Of a stretch of 64,000 bases of DNA, positions 1-14,572 are shown piece after piece. The DNA is taken from NCBI RefSeq assembly GCF_013368755.1, contig NC_049562.1, forward strand, positions 3,100,001-3,164,000, in the 5' to 3' direction. Every line of letters starts with the position of its first letter. Within the stretch, counting starts at the first letter, position 1. A model generated the notes under the pieces. It was not told the origin of the DNA. It did not search any database and saw nothing but the letters and a program-made list of their open reading frames with translations. Both the position numbers and the translations under genes were made by a program. The DNA is from Talaromyces rugulosus. Taxonomy: Eukaryota; Ascomycota; Eurotiomycetes; Eurotiales; Trichocomaceae.

Positions 1-58
1 GGATGCCTTCCAGTAGCATTGAATTTCAAAAGGTTGATTTTTGATTTTCCCGGCGGGT
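1..58 (-). mobile_element. LINE copy 3, 5' end only
   Basis: The first 58 bases are the reverse complement of the first bases of the two LINE copies at 24402 and 42254, with no difference seen. They include the ORF1 start codon. The element therefore begins at 58 and runs leftward out of the window. It sits in the gag region of gypsy element A. These 58 bases show no RIP change, but the stretch is too short to judge the rest of the copy. Confidence 0.9.
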
Positions 59-2806
59 TCTACTATAATAAAAAGTATAAAGATATCAATACGTTATATA
101 GAAAGCTGATTAAATAATAATCTAAGTAAGCTTTATTAGAGATAATTTAGCTATTTATAAATTTTAAATATTTTAGAGATAAGCTTAAATAATTATATAG
201 AACTATTAATAAAGAATTAGTTGTTATCTATAAAATATAAAATATTTAATAAATTAAGTTTATTAGAGAATATATATTGATATCTTTAGATATCTAATAA
301 TCTAAAGTATAGTGATTAAAGATATTAAGATTAATTCTATAAAGATTTTAAAGAAAGTATTAAGAATATAATTATAATAATATAGTCTTAATTAGAAATA
401 TTCTATAATATAATAGAAGTAGTATTCTATATTAATTTATAATAATATAATAGATAACTTAAAAAAAAAATAGTTATTAAAAAAGATACTAGTTAAATAT
501 TTTTTAATCTAGATACTCTTAGTATAATAAAAATAGAGATATTAAAATATAATTTAATGTTATTATTATTAAAAAAAAAAGAAAAAAGAAAAAAAGAAAG
601 AATATACTATAAATGTAAAAAAAAAGATTATTTTATAAAATAATATAGATAAAACTTAAGTAATAAAAAGACTAAAATTTAATAGAAAAGATTATAATAA
701 TTATAAAAAATCTATAAATATCTAAAGATAGTACTATTAAGGATAATAATAATTAAAAAGAATTATTAGATAAGAAATAATATTAAAGAATTATTAAAAA
801 AGGATTTATAAGAATCTTTATAGAAAAAGAATTTTATTCTAAGTTATTAGAAGAATATTTATAATAGAGTTTTAAGAAAGAACTAGTTTAGAAAGAATAT
901 TTTAGATAAGATATTAATATTAGAATAAAAGAACTTTATAAAAAAGATTAGTATTTATAGAATACTGATAATTTTTTATTATATTAAAGCATTCTAGAAG
1001 GTATAATAGTACAGAATAATAAAGATTAGATAAATTATGAAAATCTAGATTAAGAAAGCAATATAGTCAATAGACTTGATAAAATAAGAAAAGAAATTTA
1101 TAAAATATTAAAATATAATTATAAGAAAAAGTAAAAAGAAGTTAGTAAATATAATTGTTAGTTATTAAGAATAGTATATTTAGAGTTATTTAAAGTATTA
1201 TAAGTGGATATATAATAAATATTTAATATATAAAAAAGATAATATAGAAACAGCAGAAGAATATAAATAATTATTATAGTTAAAAAGAATAAGTCTATAT
1301 AATAAGATTTAAGAATATATTTAGAATTATATATATAAATATTACCTAAGCTATAAAGAAAATATTTATATTAAAATAGACTAGATATTATATTTTAATC
1401 TAAATTATAAAAGATATTAGAGAATTAAGAATTAATAGAGATAGATTTTAATAATATTAAAAATCTTGTATATATTGTACTTTAAATATTTATTAAACTA
1501 TAATTAATATAACTATATAAAGACTGAAATTAAATATTTATTTTATTATAACCTTGTTAGTATATAATATAAATTAGTAGAATGTTTATAATATAAAGAA
1601 GTCTATATAGAAATAAAAGAATAGTAGAAAGTCTATTTTAGAAGTATTTAATAATATAAAAAGTAATATTGATAATAGTACTACTAGATTTCTGTTATTA
1701 TAAAGTACTATAGAAATTTGATAATATTAGAAATAATAATTAATAAATATAAAGCTAGAATCCTAGTAGATTTAAGAGTAACTAGAAATTATATTAACTA
1801 GAAATTTGTGAAATAATATAATTTGTTATTTAAGCAGACTAATAAGTAGATAAAGGTTGTTAGAGTTAATAGAGAAATTATTATTAAAGAATATAAATAG
1901 AAAATTGATAATATTATAATTAGATTAAATAATTATTATATAAAAATTATTTTTAATATTATATCTCTTAACTTAAAATACTATAATATAATTATAGAAA
2001 TAAATTGATTAAAGTAGTTTAATTTAATTATTGATTAGAAATAAAAGAAAATTATTATTAAGGAAGAAGAATTTAAAATATATAAATTACTTAAAATAAT
2101 TATCTAAACTAATAAAAAAATAGATTATAGAATAAAACTAAAGCTAAAAGATTTATATAAAAAAGAACTTATAAAAGTTATGAAGAAGTTATTAAAAAAA
2201 TATTATAATTATATTAAATTATTTATAAAAAAAAAATACTAAATTTTAATATATTTATCAGAATATGAAATAATAATTAAATTAAAGCCTAAGGCTTAAC
2301 TTAAATAAGTTAAAATAAAAATAAAAGTTAAAAGATAAATAAAAAATTAAAAATAAATTTATTAATATTTTTTATTTTATTAGATATCTATAGGAATTTA
2401 GTTTGGTGAATTTAGTATAAAATCTTTATATATCTAAAAAAAATAGAATAAAGAGAGTGATATATAATTATTAATAACTAAATAGTTAAATAATAGATAA
2501 TATAAATAAGATATTATATTAAGAATAAAAAAGAGATTTATTATAAAAAGTAAAAATTATAATAATGTTTAATATTAAATAGGATTATTATAATTTATAG
2601 ATAAAAAAAGAAGATATTTTAAAAACAGCTATTTTTATAAATAAGGGATTATATAAATAGATAGTTATATCTATAGAATTAAAAAATTTATTTATATAAT
2701 TTATACAATATATAATATATTTATTAAAGAATTATTTAAATAAATTTGTAATAGTATATTTTAATAATATTATAGTTTTTTCTAAAGATTTTAAACTATA
2801 TAATAG
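59..2806 (+). mobile_element. Ty3/gypsy element A, left part (gag to RT), RIPed
   Basis: This is a degenerate plus-strand Ty3/gypsy element, very AT-rich and full of stops. Its 5' LTR lies outside the window, beyond LINE copy 3. The stretch runs from gag through the protease region to reverse transcriptase. In the frame around 2500-2806 an RT core is readable despite stops: an FNIK..GYYNL block, a GLYxW block and a VYF[D/N]N..VFSK block that corresponds to the YxDD catalytic motif. The reading breaks off a few codons after that motif, at 2806, where element A' is inserted. The continuation starts at 9773. Homology to A' (opposite strand) is clear over the whole length. No functional protein remains. 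Confidence 0.85.
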
Positions 2807-3284
2807 TGTCAAAACGTATCAACTGTTCTTTACCAGAATGGGTGTTCGTTGGTAGTATTCTGCCAAATGAGATAGAGACGTAGGTAACTAGGGTCAGAAG
2901 GAGGAATATCTCTTGTAAATAAGAGGATATTTAAGAGTAACTTGTTAATAAGCTAGATAAAATATAGATCTAATTTAATATAAGAATAAAACACAATCAA
3001 ATTAAATATATATTAGTAAATGAGTGTCTTTATATAGTAAATCTTGAATATAATAAACATATCTATCTTTATAGTAGTTATTTTATTAGCTATATTTATT
3101 AAAATATATCTAATATATCTTTAGCTTAATAACAGCTTTATTAGCTATATTATCTGTATAATCACATAATTTTATCATATTAATCTTTCTATAACTATCT
3201 GTGTAAGTACCTGCAATAACTTTATTTAGATAAATAGCATCTATAGGTTTATTAATTAACTATAGTTAATTAAATCTTCTAATA
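2807..3284 (-). repeat. 3' LTR of element A'
   Basis: 478-bp LTR. It starts TGTC at the joint with element A and ends CTTCTAATA where the other LTR has CTTCTGACA, a RIP-type change. It is identical in length to the LTR at 9295-9772. Confidence 0.87.
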
Positions 3285-6200
3285 ATCTTTTTTTCTAAAG
3301 ACTAGTATTCTAATAGTTATATAAATAAACTAGTTTCAATTTTATTAATATTTTTAGTAGTAATATCCTAACTATATTATTACAGAAAAATATAAATAAG
3401 AATAATCTTTACACTTAAATTAAATAGTCTAATGTCATCCTATTAATCTCTTATTATTGTTGTGCTTTATATAGGAAGATATATATTAAATCTAAGATTT
3501 TAAATTATTATAATAAATATATTAGTTTTAGTTATTATAAGTGTATTAAAATAGCTTTATCTAATCTTATCTAGAAAAAGCTCTTAACAGCTTAAAAAAA
3601 GATTTATACTTAATAAAAGAAAATCTATAAGTAAATAATTAAAATAATAACTAAATTTAATTATTTTAATAAATAAGATAATCTTTTTTAAAAATAAACT
3701 AAAGAATTTATTCAAACTAATATAAAAGATATAAAAGAGTTGAAGTGGCTAGAAAAGAAGAAAAAAAGAAAATATAAAAAGAAATAAAGAAAAGAAATTA
3801 AATAATAAAAAATTAATAAGGCTATTATAGCTATTTTTAAAAAATTTCTTTTTAATCTTAATAATATAGACTTTTTTAATCTAGTTCTCTTTGACTAACT
3901 TATTAGTAATATTTCTGAATCTTATTTAGATAATTTAGATATTTAATTAGTTTTTATAAATTATATTTTTTAGAATATCTTTTCTATTTAATAAGATATA
4001 ATATTTTTTTTTTTTATTTTTTATTATATTATCTAGTTAATTTTATATTCTTCTTTTTTACTTTATTATAATTTTTATATTGACTTGCTGTTAGTTCTAG
4101 TAATAAAATATAGAATATTAGATATATTTTTATTTTATTTAATAGCTAGAGTTTATAATTATTATTTATAAGTTTCTTTTTAATTGTAAATAGTCTATAT
4201 TTAATAATATTAAATTTATTACTAGATTTTTTACTTAGAATATTAAATTTTTTATTTTTTATTATTTATTGTAGTAAGTAAACTCTATTTCTTTTTTTAA
4301 GAATAAATATATTCTTATACTTCTTATTATATATTTTTATTTTTAGTTTTATTTATTAAATATTTTTTAATATATTTTAGTATAATATTTGTATATATTA
4401 TTCTTTGATTATTATTTACTCTAATATTCTTTCTTTTAGAATATCTATCTATAATATTTATAAATGTTATTTAAGATTAATATAATATAGTATTTATCTT
4501 GTTATTGCATTTTCTATATTATTTAGAGTGAATTATATAATTAATAGTAATTTTATCTAATTTACTTGATTCTAATCTAAATAATATTTTAGATATTACT
4601 ATACTATCTGAATTATTCTTTTAGACTGGCTATTAGTCTATTAATAATTAGTAGTTAATAGCTTATATGTTATTCTATATATCTTTATAATAATCTGCTA
4701 ATATTTTAATATAAATAACTTGTCTCAGTTTAAAGTTATTTCTATTAGTAATCTAATTTAATTAAATATTATTCTAAGTATTAATATTATATATTGCTCT
4801 ATAGTTATATCTTTTATTATTAGACTAAGAATAATATACTTTATAAGTCGATCTATAATAATAATTATATTAGTATAGATAACTCCTGTAATTGGATTCT
4901 TAGACTATAATAATCTTTAGATAAAATTAACTATAATATTTTTTTATACTTATGTTAGTATATTTATAATATTTATTTTTCTATATAGCTTGTGTTATAA
5001 TGATTTATTTTAGTTATATTTATTATATTTATAGATATATTTGGTTACTTTTTTAGCAATATTAAGATAATAATATATTTATTATATTTCTTTAAATGTT
5101 TTTTCAATTTTTTAGTGTTCTCTATTTGATAGATTATAGTTTTCTTAAATAATTTTAATAATTATTTTTAATAGAATTATAACTTAATTATTCTATAGTA
5201 TAAATTCTTTGTTTAATTATAATATTCTAACTTATAATTCTTTTTAAATTCTATTATTATTTTTTATTATTTTCTTAAATCTTTATTCAAATTTAGTTTT
5301 ATTGATTGTAATAGTTATTACTAAGATTACTTTTTTATTATATCTAATTCCGTCTGAATCTTTTTATAAAATATTTATCTTTAGTTATTTAATACTGATA
5401 GAGTAATCTAGTTATTAGCTAAAGATATCTACTATAATATTTTTTTTTCTTTTAATATATTTAATTCTAAAGTTAAATTATGTTAAATATTTAGTTTATC
5501 TAGCTTATCTTCCTAAAAGCTTTTTTATTGTTATAAAATAAGTTAGATTGTGATAATTATTTTTTATAATTATTTTATATTTTGCTTTTTAAAAATAGTA
5601 TCTCTAGTACTTAAATACTTTAATAATTACTAGTAGTTCTTAGTTATATATATTATAATTTTGTTCTATTATTGTAAATTATCGTGAATAGAATATAATA
5701 ATAACTTTTTTTTTATTTTTCTTAATCTATTTGTATACTAATTTTAAAATAAATCCAGAGGCGTTTAGTTATATTATATTTTAAAGTTCTAGATTATATA
5801 GTTAAAGAATAGATATTTTTTTAATAAGTTCTTTGATTTTATTAAATATTTATTGTTGTTTATTTTTTTATTTAAATAGTTGTTTTTTTTTTAGTATTTT
5901 TGTTATAGATTTTGTGATGTTGATATATTATTCTAAATATCTTTATATATAACCACTTGCTTTTAGGAATCTTTGGATTCTAGTAATATTAGTTGGTATA
6001 GGCTAGTTGATAATTATATCGACTCTTTTTAATGGAATTTATAGTCTTTCTATTAAGTAGATCATTTTTAAATATTTAATAGTAATTGTATTGAATTCAC
6101 ACTTTTTGATTTTTAGTATAATTTCTGCCTTTATTAGCTTATCTATAATACTTTATATATAGCTATTATATAGTTTAGGGTTTTTAGAAAAGACTATAAT

Positions 6201-9200
6201 ATTATTAAAATATACTACTATAAATTTGTTTAGATAGTCTTTTAATAGATATATTATATATTATACAAATTATATAGGTAGATTTTTTAATTTTATAGAT
6301 ATAACTATCTATTTATATAATCTCTTATCTATGAGAATAGCTGTTTTTAGGATATCTTTTTTTTTTATACATAGGTTATAATAATCTTATTTAATATTAA
6401 ATATTATCATAATTTTTATTCCTTATAATAAATCTCTTTTTTATTCTTAATGTGATGCTTTATTTATATTATCTATTGTCTAGCTATTTAGTTATTAATA
6501 ATTATATACTATTTTTTTTATTCTGTTTTTCTTAGATATATAAAGGTTTTATGCTAAATTTATCGAGCTAGATTCCTATAGATATCTAATAAAGTAAAAG
6601 ATATTAATAAATTTGTCTTCAGCTTTTTATTTATTTTTTGACTTTTATTTCTGCTTAACTTGTTTAAGTTAAGCCTCAGGCTTCAGCTCAATTATTGCTT
6701 TATATTCTAGTGGATATATTAGAATTTAATATTTCTTTTTTATAAATAATTTAGTATAATTATAATATTTTCTTAGTAATTTTTTTATAACTTCTACAAG
6801 TTCTTTTTCATATAACTTTTTTAGCTTTGGTTTTATCTCATAATCTATTTTTTTATTGGTTTAGGTGATTATTTTAAGTAGTTTGTATGTCCGGAGTTCT
6901 TCTTTCTTAATAATGATTTTTCTCTATTCTTAGTTAATAATTAGATTAAACTACTTTAATTAACTTATTTCTATGATCGCGTCATAGTATCTTGAGTTGA
7001 GAGGTGTAATATTGAAAGTAATCTCTATATAGTAATTATTTAATTTAATTATTATATTATTAATCTTCTGTTTGTATTCTTTAATAATAATTTTTTTATT
7101 AGTTCTAATAACCTCTGTCTACTTATTGGTCTGCTTAAATAGTAGATTATATTATTTTATAAATTTCTAGTTAATATAATTTTTAGTTGTTCTTGAATTT
7201 ACTAGAATTCTAGCTTTATATTTGTTAATTATTATCTCTAATATTATTAAGTTTCTGTGGTGTTCTATAGTGATAGAAATTTGGTATTGTTGTCAATATT
7301 ATTTCTTATATTGTTGAATACTTCTAAAGTAGACTTTCCATTGTTCTTCTATTTCTATATAGATTCTTTTATATTATAGACATTTTGCTAATTTATATTA
7401 TACGCTGGCAAGGTTATAATAGAATAGATATCTAATTTTAGTATTTATATAGTTATATTAGTTATAGTCTAATAAGTATTTAAAGTATAGTATATATAAA
7501 ATATTTAATATTATTAGAATCTATCTTTATTAATTCTTAATTTTCCAATATCTTTAACAGTTTAGGTTGAAATATAATATCTAGTCTATTTTAGCGTGGA
7601 TATTTTCTTTATAGTTTGGATAATATTTATATGTATAGTTCTGAATATATTCTTAAGCTTTATTGTATAGATTTATTTTTTTTAACTATAATAATCTTTT
7701 ATATTCTTCTATTATTTCTATATTACTTTTTCTATATATTAGATATTTATTATATATCTACTTATAATACTTTAGGTAGCTCTAAATGTATTGTTGCTAT
7801 ATTTGTATAGATTCTTTTTAGTATATTACTTTTAATAGCTAGTAGTTATATTTATTAACTTTTTTTTATTCTTTTTTATAGTTATATTCTAGTATTTTAT
7901 AGATTTCTTTTCTTATTTTATTAAATCTATTAACTATATTATTTTCTTGATCTAGGTTCTTATGATTTGCTTAATCTTTATTATCCTGTACTGTCATATC
8001 TTCTAGAATACTTTAATATAATAAGGAATTATTAGTATTCTATAAATACTAGTCTTCTTTGCAAGGTTCTTCTGTTTTGGTACTAATATCTTATTTAAGA
8101 CATTTTTTCTGAGCTAATTCTTCCTCAAAACTTTATTGTAAGTATCTTTCTGATGATTTAAAGCAAGATCCTTCTTTTATAAAGATTCTTATAAATCTTT
8201 TTTTAATGATTCTTTAGTATTATTTCTTATCTAATGGTTCTTCTTAACTATTATTGTCCTTGACAGTGCTATCTTTAGGCGTTTATAGGTTTTCTATAAT
8301 TGTTATGATTTTTTTTATTAAGTTTTGATTAGTTTTTTTATCGTTTAAGCCTTGTCTATATTATTTTATAAAATAGTTTTTCTTTCTATATTTATAGTAT
8401 ACTCTTTTTTTTCTTCTTCTTTCTTTTTCTTTTTTAGTAATAATAATATTAAGTTATATCTTAATATCTTTATTTTTATTATACTAAAAGCGTTTAGGTT
8501 AGGAAATATTTAATTAATATCTTTTTTAATAGCTATTCTTCTTCTTGAGTTATCTATTGTATTATTATAAATTAATATAGAATACTACTTTTATTATATT
8601 ATAGAACATTTCTAGTTAAGGCTATATTATTACAATTATATTCTTAACACTTTCCTTAAGGTCTCTATAGAACTAATCTTAATATTCTTAGTTACTATAC
8701 TTTAGATTGTTAGATAAGTTATCTAAAGATATTTTAATATATATTTTTTAATAGACCTAACTTGTTAGATATTTTATATTTTATAAATAACAACTAGTTC
8801 TTTATTAATAGTTCTATATAGTTGCTTAAGCTTATTTTTAAAATATTTAAAACTTATAAATAGCTAAATTATTTCTAGTAAGGTTTACTCAATATTATTA
8901 TTCAGCTAGTTTTTTATATATAGAGTAAACTACTTCATAGCATCTCTAGTTAAGAAACTGAAGACTGTTAAGACTTTATTAGATTCTTCTTTGATATATA
9001 TAAGATTATTTATAAAATAGATTTTTATTTAAATAAGAAATTAATTAAGAATTCTAGATTCTCTTAAGAAAGGTTTAACTTTTTTAATTTATAAAATTCC
9101 ACTATTTATAACAACTTATTAGGTGATTAGCTATTTAAACTACTTAATTTTTTTCTATAACTACTATTAGAATATTCCAATGAAATCTCTTTTAGTACTT

Positions 9201-9294
9201 CCACTTAAAATAGTGATATTTCCTACCATTATTAATATATTTCTAAGAGATAACTATACCTTCCTTAATATCTTTATTTATTAAAGTATTTTAT

Positions 9295-9772
9295 TATCAA
9301 AATATATCAACCGTTTTTTACCAGAATAGATATTTATTAATAATATTCTACTAAATAAAATAAAGACATAGATAACTAAGATTAAAAGAAGGAATATCTC
9401 TTATAAACAAAAAAATATTTAAAAATAACTTATTAATAAGCTGGATAAAGTATAAATCCAATTTAGTATAAAAATAAAACACAATTAAACTAAATATATA
9501 TTAGTAAATAAGTGTCTTTATATAATAAATCCTAAACATAACAAATATATCCATCTCCATAATAGTTACTCTATTAGCTATATTTATCAAAATATATCTA
9601 ATATATCCTTGGCCTAACAACGGCCCTATTAACTATATTATCTATGTAATCACATAACTCCATCGCGTCAATCTTCCCATAACTACCCGTGTAAGTACCC
9701 GCGATAGCCTTGCTTAGGTAAGTAGCGTCCATAGGCCTATTGATTGGCTATAGTTAATCGAATCTTCTGACA
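9295..9772 (-). repeat. 5' LTR of element A'
   Basis: 478-bp LTR ending in intact GACA at 9772, next to the AATAG duplication. Its left end reads TATCAAAATA where the partner has TGTCAAAACG. The RIP changes differ between the two LTRs, so they were mutated independently in part. The right third (about 9600-9772) keeps much higher GC content than the rest. Confidence 0.87.
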
Positions 9773-12700
9773 AATAGTTATATATAAAGTATTATAGATA
9801 AGCTAATAAAGATAGAAATTATACTAAAGATTAAAAAGTATAAATTTAATATAATTATTATTAAATATCTTAAAATAATTTACTTAATAAAAGAACTATA
9901 AATTTTATTAAAAAAAATTAATATAATTATTAACTAGTCTATATTAATTAATATTACTAGAATTTAAGGATTTTTAGAAGCAAGTGGTTATATATAAAGA
10001 TATTTAAAATAATATATTAATATTATAAAACCTATAATAAAAATACTGAAAAAAGAATAATTATTTAAATAAAAAAATAAACAATAATAAGTATTTAATA
10101 AAATTAAAGAATTTTATTAAAAAAATATCTATCTTTTAGCTATATAATTTAGAACTCTAGAATATAATATAACTAGATATTTCTAGATTTATTTTAGGAT
10201 TAGTATATGAATAAATTAAAAAAATAGAGAAAAAGTTATTATTATATTCTATTCATAATAATTTATAATAATAAAATAAAATTATAATATATATAATTAA
10301 GAACTATTAATAATTATTAAAATATTTAAGTACTAAAAATATTATCTTTAAAAAGCAAAGTATAAGATAATTATAAAAAGTAACTATTATAATCTAATTT
10401 ATTTTATAATAATAAAAGAGCTTTTAGGATAATAAATTAAATAAACTAAATATTTAGTATAATTTAACTTTAAGATTGAATATATTAAAGGAAAAGAAAA
10501 TATTATAATAGATATCTTTAGCTAATAACTAGATTACTTTATTAGTATTAAATAACTAAAAATAAATATTTTATAAGAAGATTTAGATGGAATTAGATAT
10601 AATAAAAAAGTAATTCTAATAATAATTATTATAATTAATAAAATTAAATTTAAATAGATTTAGAGAAGTAATAAAAAATAATAATAAAATTTAAAAAAAA
10701 TTATAAGTTAGAATATTATAGCTAAATAAAAAATTTATATTATAGAATAATTAAGTTATAATTCTATTAAAAATGATTATTAAAGTTATTTAAGAAAATT
10801 ATAATCTACTAAATAGAAGATATTAAGAAATTAAGAAAATATTTAAAGAAATATAGTAAGTATACTATTATTCTAATATTACTAAAAAAATAACTGAATA
10901 TATCTATAAATATAATAAATATAAATATAATTAAAATAAACTATTATAATATAAACTATATAGAAAAATAAATATTATAGATATATTAATATAAGTATAA
11001 AAAATTATTATAGTTAATTTTATTTAAGGACTATTATACTCCAAAGATCTAATTACTAAAGTTATTTATATTAATATAATTATTATTATAGATTAATTTA
11101 TAAAATATATTATTTTTAGTCTAATATTAAAAGATATAATTGTAGAGTAATATATAATATTAATATTTAGAATAGTATTTAATTAGACTAGGTTATTAAT
11201 AAAAATAACTTTAGATTAAGATAAGTTATTTATATTAAAATATTAATAGATTATTATAAAAATATATAGAATAATATGTAAGTTATTAACTATTAATTAC
11301 TAATAGATTAATAGCCAGTCTAAAAGGATGATTTAGATAGTATAGTAATATCTAAGGCATTACTTAGATTAAAATTAGATAGATTAGATAGAATTACTAC
11401 TAATTATATAATTTATTTTAAATAATATAGAAAATATAATAATAAAATAAGTACTATATTATACTAATCTTAGATAATACTTATAAATATTATAAATAAA
11501 TATTCTAAAAGAAAGATTATTAGAATAAATAATAATTAAAAAATAACATATATAAATATTATATTAAAATATATTAAAGGATATCTAATAGACAAAATTA
11601 AAAATAAAAATATATTATAATAAAAAGTATAAAGATATATCTATCTTTAAAAAAAAAAAAAGTTTACTTATTATAATAAATAATAGAAAATAAAAAATTT
11701 AATATTCTAAATAATAAATTTAATAATAAATTTAATGCTATTAAATATAGATTATTTATAATTAAAAAGAAACTTATAAATAATAATTATAAACTTTAGC
11801 TATTAAATAAAATAAAGATATATCTAATATTCTATATTTTATTATTAAAATTAATAGTAAGTTAGCATGAAAATTATAATAAAGTAGAAGAAGAAGAATA
11901 TAAAATTAATTAGATAGTATAATAAAAAATAGAAAAAAAAAAAATTATATTTTATTAAATAGAAAAGATATTTTAAAGAATATAATTTATAGAAACTAGT
12001 TAAGTATCTGAATTGCTTAGATAAGATTTAAAAATATTATTAATAAGTTAGTTAAAGAGAATTAAATTAAAAAGATCTATATTATTAAGATTAAAAAAAA
12101 ACTTTTTAAAAATAGTTATAATAGTTTTATTAATTTTTTATTATTTAATTTTTTTCTTTTTTTTTTTTAATTACTCTAATTTTTTTATATCTTTTATATT
12201 AATTTAAATAAATTCTTTAGTATATTTTTAAAAAAGTTTCTTTTATTTTTAAAAATAAGATATTTAAGTTATTAAAGCTATTATTTTTTTATAAATCTTT
12301 TTCTTATTAGTTTTAATTTTATTTTAAGCAGAAATTAAATATTTTTAAAATAACTTAGAAATAGGTATAGTAATATAATAATAATTATTAATATAAATAT
12401 AATTACTATAATAATTTAAAAATTTAGTTTTAATATAGGTTTTATCTAGATAATAATAGTAGTTATAGAATAAGATAAAAGAAATATTAAATCTATTAAC
12501 TTAAGAAGTAAGATTTTTAGATTTTAAGATTTTCTTAGATAATATAATTAGGATATTACTATTAAAAATATTAATAAAATTGAAACTAATTTATTTATAT
12601 GACAGGGGTATGCGACTATTTAAGTATTATTAAGATATTAGTCTTTAAAAAAGAAGATTATTATAAAAATTAATAATACTTAGCTAATTAATAGAAATAG

Positions 12701-13276
12701 TAGATGCTATTTATATAAGTAATTAGATTATTTATTTAGAATATCTTTAAGACAAGTTATATCTATAAATAATAATCTTATTATAAATAAAAAAATATTA
12801 CTACTATAGAAATAGTGGATAATAGAAGTAATAAATATTATTTTATAGTAAAATTTATTATTAGATAATATTTTAAAGTAATAAAAAAAGATTATAATAT
12901 TCTAGAATTTATATAGATAGTTATAGAAAAATTAGACTATAAAGTTATATAATTATTAAAGTGATTAGAGTAATTGATATAATAAATATAATAAAGATAT
13001 TATAGCTATCTGAGCAAAGACTCTAATAGCTATAATAAAGATTTATTATATAAAGATATTTATTTATTAATATATATTTAGTTTAATTATATTTTATTTT
13101 TATATTAAATTAGATCTATATTTTATTTAGCTTATTAATAAATTATTTTTAAATATCCTCTTATTTATAAGAGATATTTTTCTATCTAATCCTAGTTACC
13201 GATATCTCTATCTTATTTAGCAGAATACTACCAATGAACACCTATTTTGGTAAAGAACGGTTGATACGTTTTGACA
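9773..13276 (+). mobile_element. Element A, right part (RT to 3' LTR), RIPed
   Basis: This is the continuation of element A after the nested A'. It holds the rest of RT, RNase H (about 10000-10560), integrase (about 10750-11600) and a C-terminal chromodomain-like remnant near 11890-12060, where a YLVKW-like block is recognisable once RIP changes are allowed for. This marks A as a chromovirus. A purine-rich tract (about 12643-12658) precedes the 3' LTR. The sequence is full of RIP-type stops and codes for no protein. Confidence 0.82.
12659..13276 (+). repeat. 3' LTR of element A
   Basis: LTR of about 618 bp. Its reverse complement begins TGTCAAAACGTATCAACC, as in the LTRs of A' and C, and it ends GTTTTGACA at 13276. 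It is longer than the A' LTR and matches the LTR at 14933-15541 along its length. The left end (TATTATAAAAAT, probably a RIPed TGTCATAA) is placed by comparison with elements C and E and by the purine tract before it. Confidence 0.75.
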
Positions 13277-14350
13277 AGTGGTTAAAGAAATCTAGGGATC
13301 TTATTTCTATATATGTTCATCCTTTTGTATATCTTATAATTATCTATATATTAATTTATATCATTGCTTTATACTTTTTAATAGAACTGTTCTTAGACTA
13401 GCTTTAGTATCTTTATATATCCTGAATACACTGTTATAGATTATTAATATATTTTATTTAGTAGTTATACTTATAAATTATCTTTTTTAGAAATATAGAA
13501 TTATTAAAAAAAAATTATTTTTTAATTACTCTATAGCTCTCTTTTTTTTCTAAAAATAAGATTTTAATATCTTTCTTAACTATATATTCCTTGTTAGCTA
13601 TTAATACTTTAATAATAATATTATTTTTTATAGTTAAGGTGACCAGTTCTACATATATCATCTTAAATATAATCTTATTATTAATTTTATACCATAGTAA
13701 TAATATTTAGTTCTAATAATTAAGATTTTTTGTCTTTTTATCTTCTTTTTAGATAAAAATATCTATTAATTTATTGTTTTTTTTAGTTAGTATCTGAGTA
13801 CAAAATAATATTTTTTTAAAAATTTATATTATTAGGCTTATTAGGTGTTTAGAGCTTTAATAGTTATAAGGTACTTAAAAGTCTAGTAATCTAATAAAAT
13901 ATTAAAAGACTTCTATCCTCTTAGTCTAATTAATTTAGATTTTTATTTTCTTAGAGCTTTTATTACTGCTAGTAATTCTTTATTATAGATATTATAATTA
14001 TACTTAATTAAGATTATTAATATAGAGTAGTATATAACTAGATATTATTCTTTATCTTTATATAATTAAGATAGGACTATAGCCACTACTCTATCTAATA
14101 TATCTATTTCTATATAGGTTTAGTAATTAAGATTATAATAGACTAGTACTAAAGCTTCTAATAATTTCTTTTTTAGACTTTTAAATGTTTCTTTATATTT
14201 CTTATTCTATATAAATAAAATATTAGTTTAAGTAAGATAATATAATAGCTTTATAATTTAGTTATAAGCCTTTATAAACTTCTAATAAAAATTATAGAAA
14301 CTAAAGAATAACTATATTCTCAAAACTATCATTGGCATCTTCCAGGAAAG
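13277..14350 (-). mobile_element. Gypsy pol fragment H (same family as G), RIPed
   Basis: This stretch is the reverse complement of roughly 49070-50090 in element G, covering the end of RT, RNase H and the RNase H-integrase spacer. A matching block is the region around 13295-13420 against 49920-50090. It lacks LTRs and is bounded on the left by the end of element A and on the right by another LTR. It is probably the older DNA into which the neighbours inserted. No open frame. Confidence 0.75.
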
Positions 14351-14572
14351 TGTCAAAACGTATCAACCGTTCTTTACCAGAATGGGTGTTCGTTGGTAGT
14401 ATTCTGCTGAATGAGATAGAGATGTCAGTAACTAGGGTTGGATAGAAAAATATCTTTTATAAATAAGAGAATATTTAATAGTAACTTATTAATAAGCTAG
14501 ATAAAATATAGATCTAATTTAGTATAAGAATAAAATATGATCAAATTAAATATATATTAATAAATAAGTGTC
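14351..14572. repeat. LTR fragment of the A/A'/C group
   Basis: It begins TGTCAAAACGTATCAACC and follows the left LTR of A' and C for 222 bases, then stops where a different LTR (TGTGACGGCTG...) starts. It is less RIPed than its neighbours. The rest of this LTR is not found immediately to the right. Confidence 0.8.

Larger units (their letters stand above)
2807..9772 (-). mobile_element. Ty3/gypsy element A' complete with both LTRs, RIPed, nested in A
   Basis: This is a 6,966-bp minus-strand element with two 478-bp LTRs (2807-3284 and 9295-9772). On the plus strand the LTRs begin TGTCAAAACG and end CTTCTGACA; both ends are RIPed in one of the two copies. A 5-bp duplication, AATAG, flanks the element at 2802-2806 and 9773-9777. 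Read right to left, the interior has gag near 9000-8000, then protease, RT (about 6900-5900), RNase H and integrase (about 5300-4200). It is the same family as A in the opposite orientation. Stops in every frame make it inactive. The few open frames inside it (for example 7616-7810) are chance openings on the wrong strand. Confidence 0.88.

Noticed and set aside
7616..7810. 64-codon open frame with hydrophobic, Ile/Leu/Tyr-rich product
   Set aside because: It lies on the non-coding strand of RIPed element A'. A near copy at 19941-20186 is likewise antisense in element C and even begins inside a transposon end. The composition reflects AT richness.
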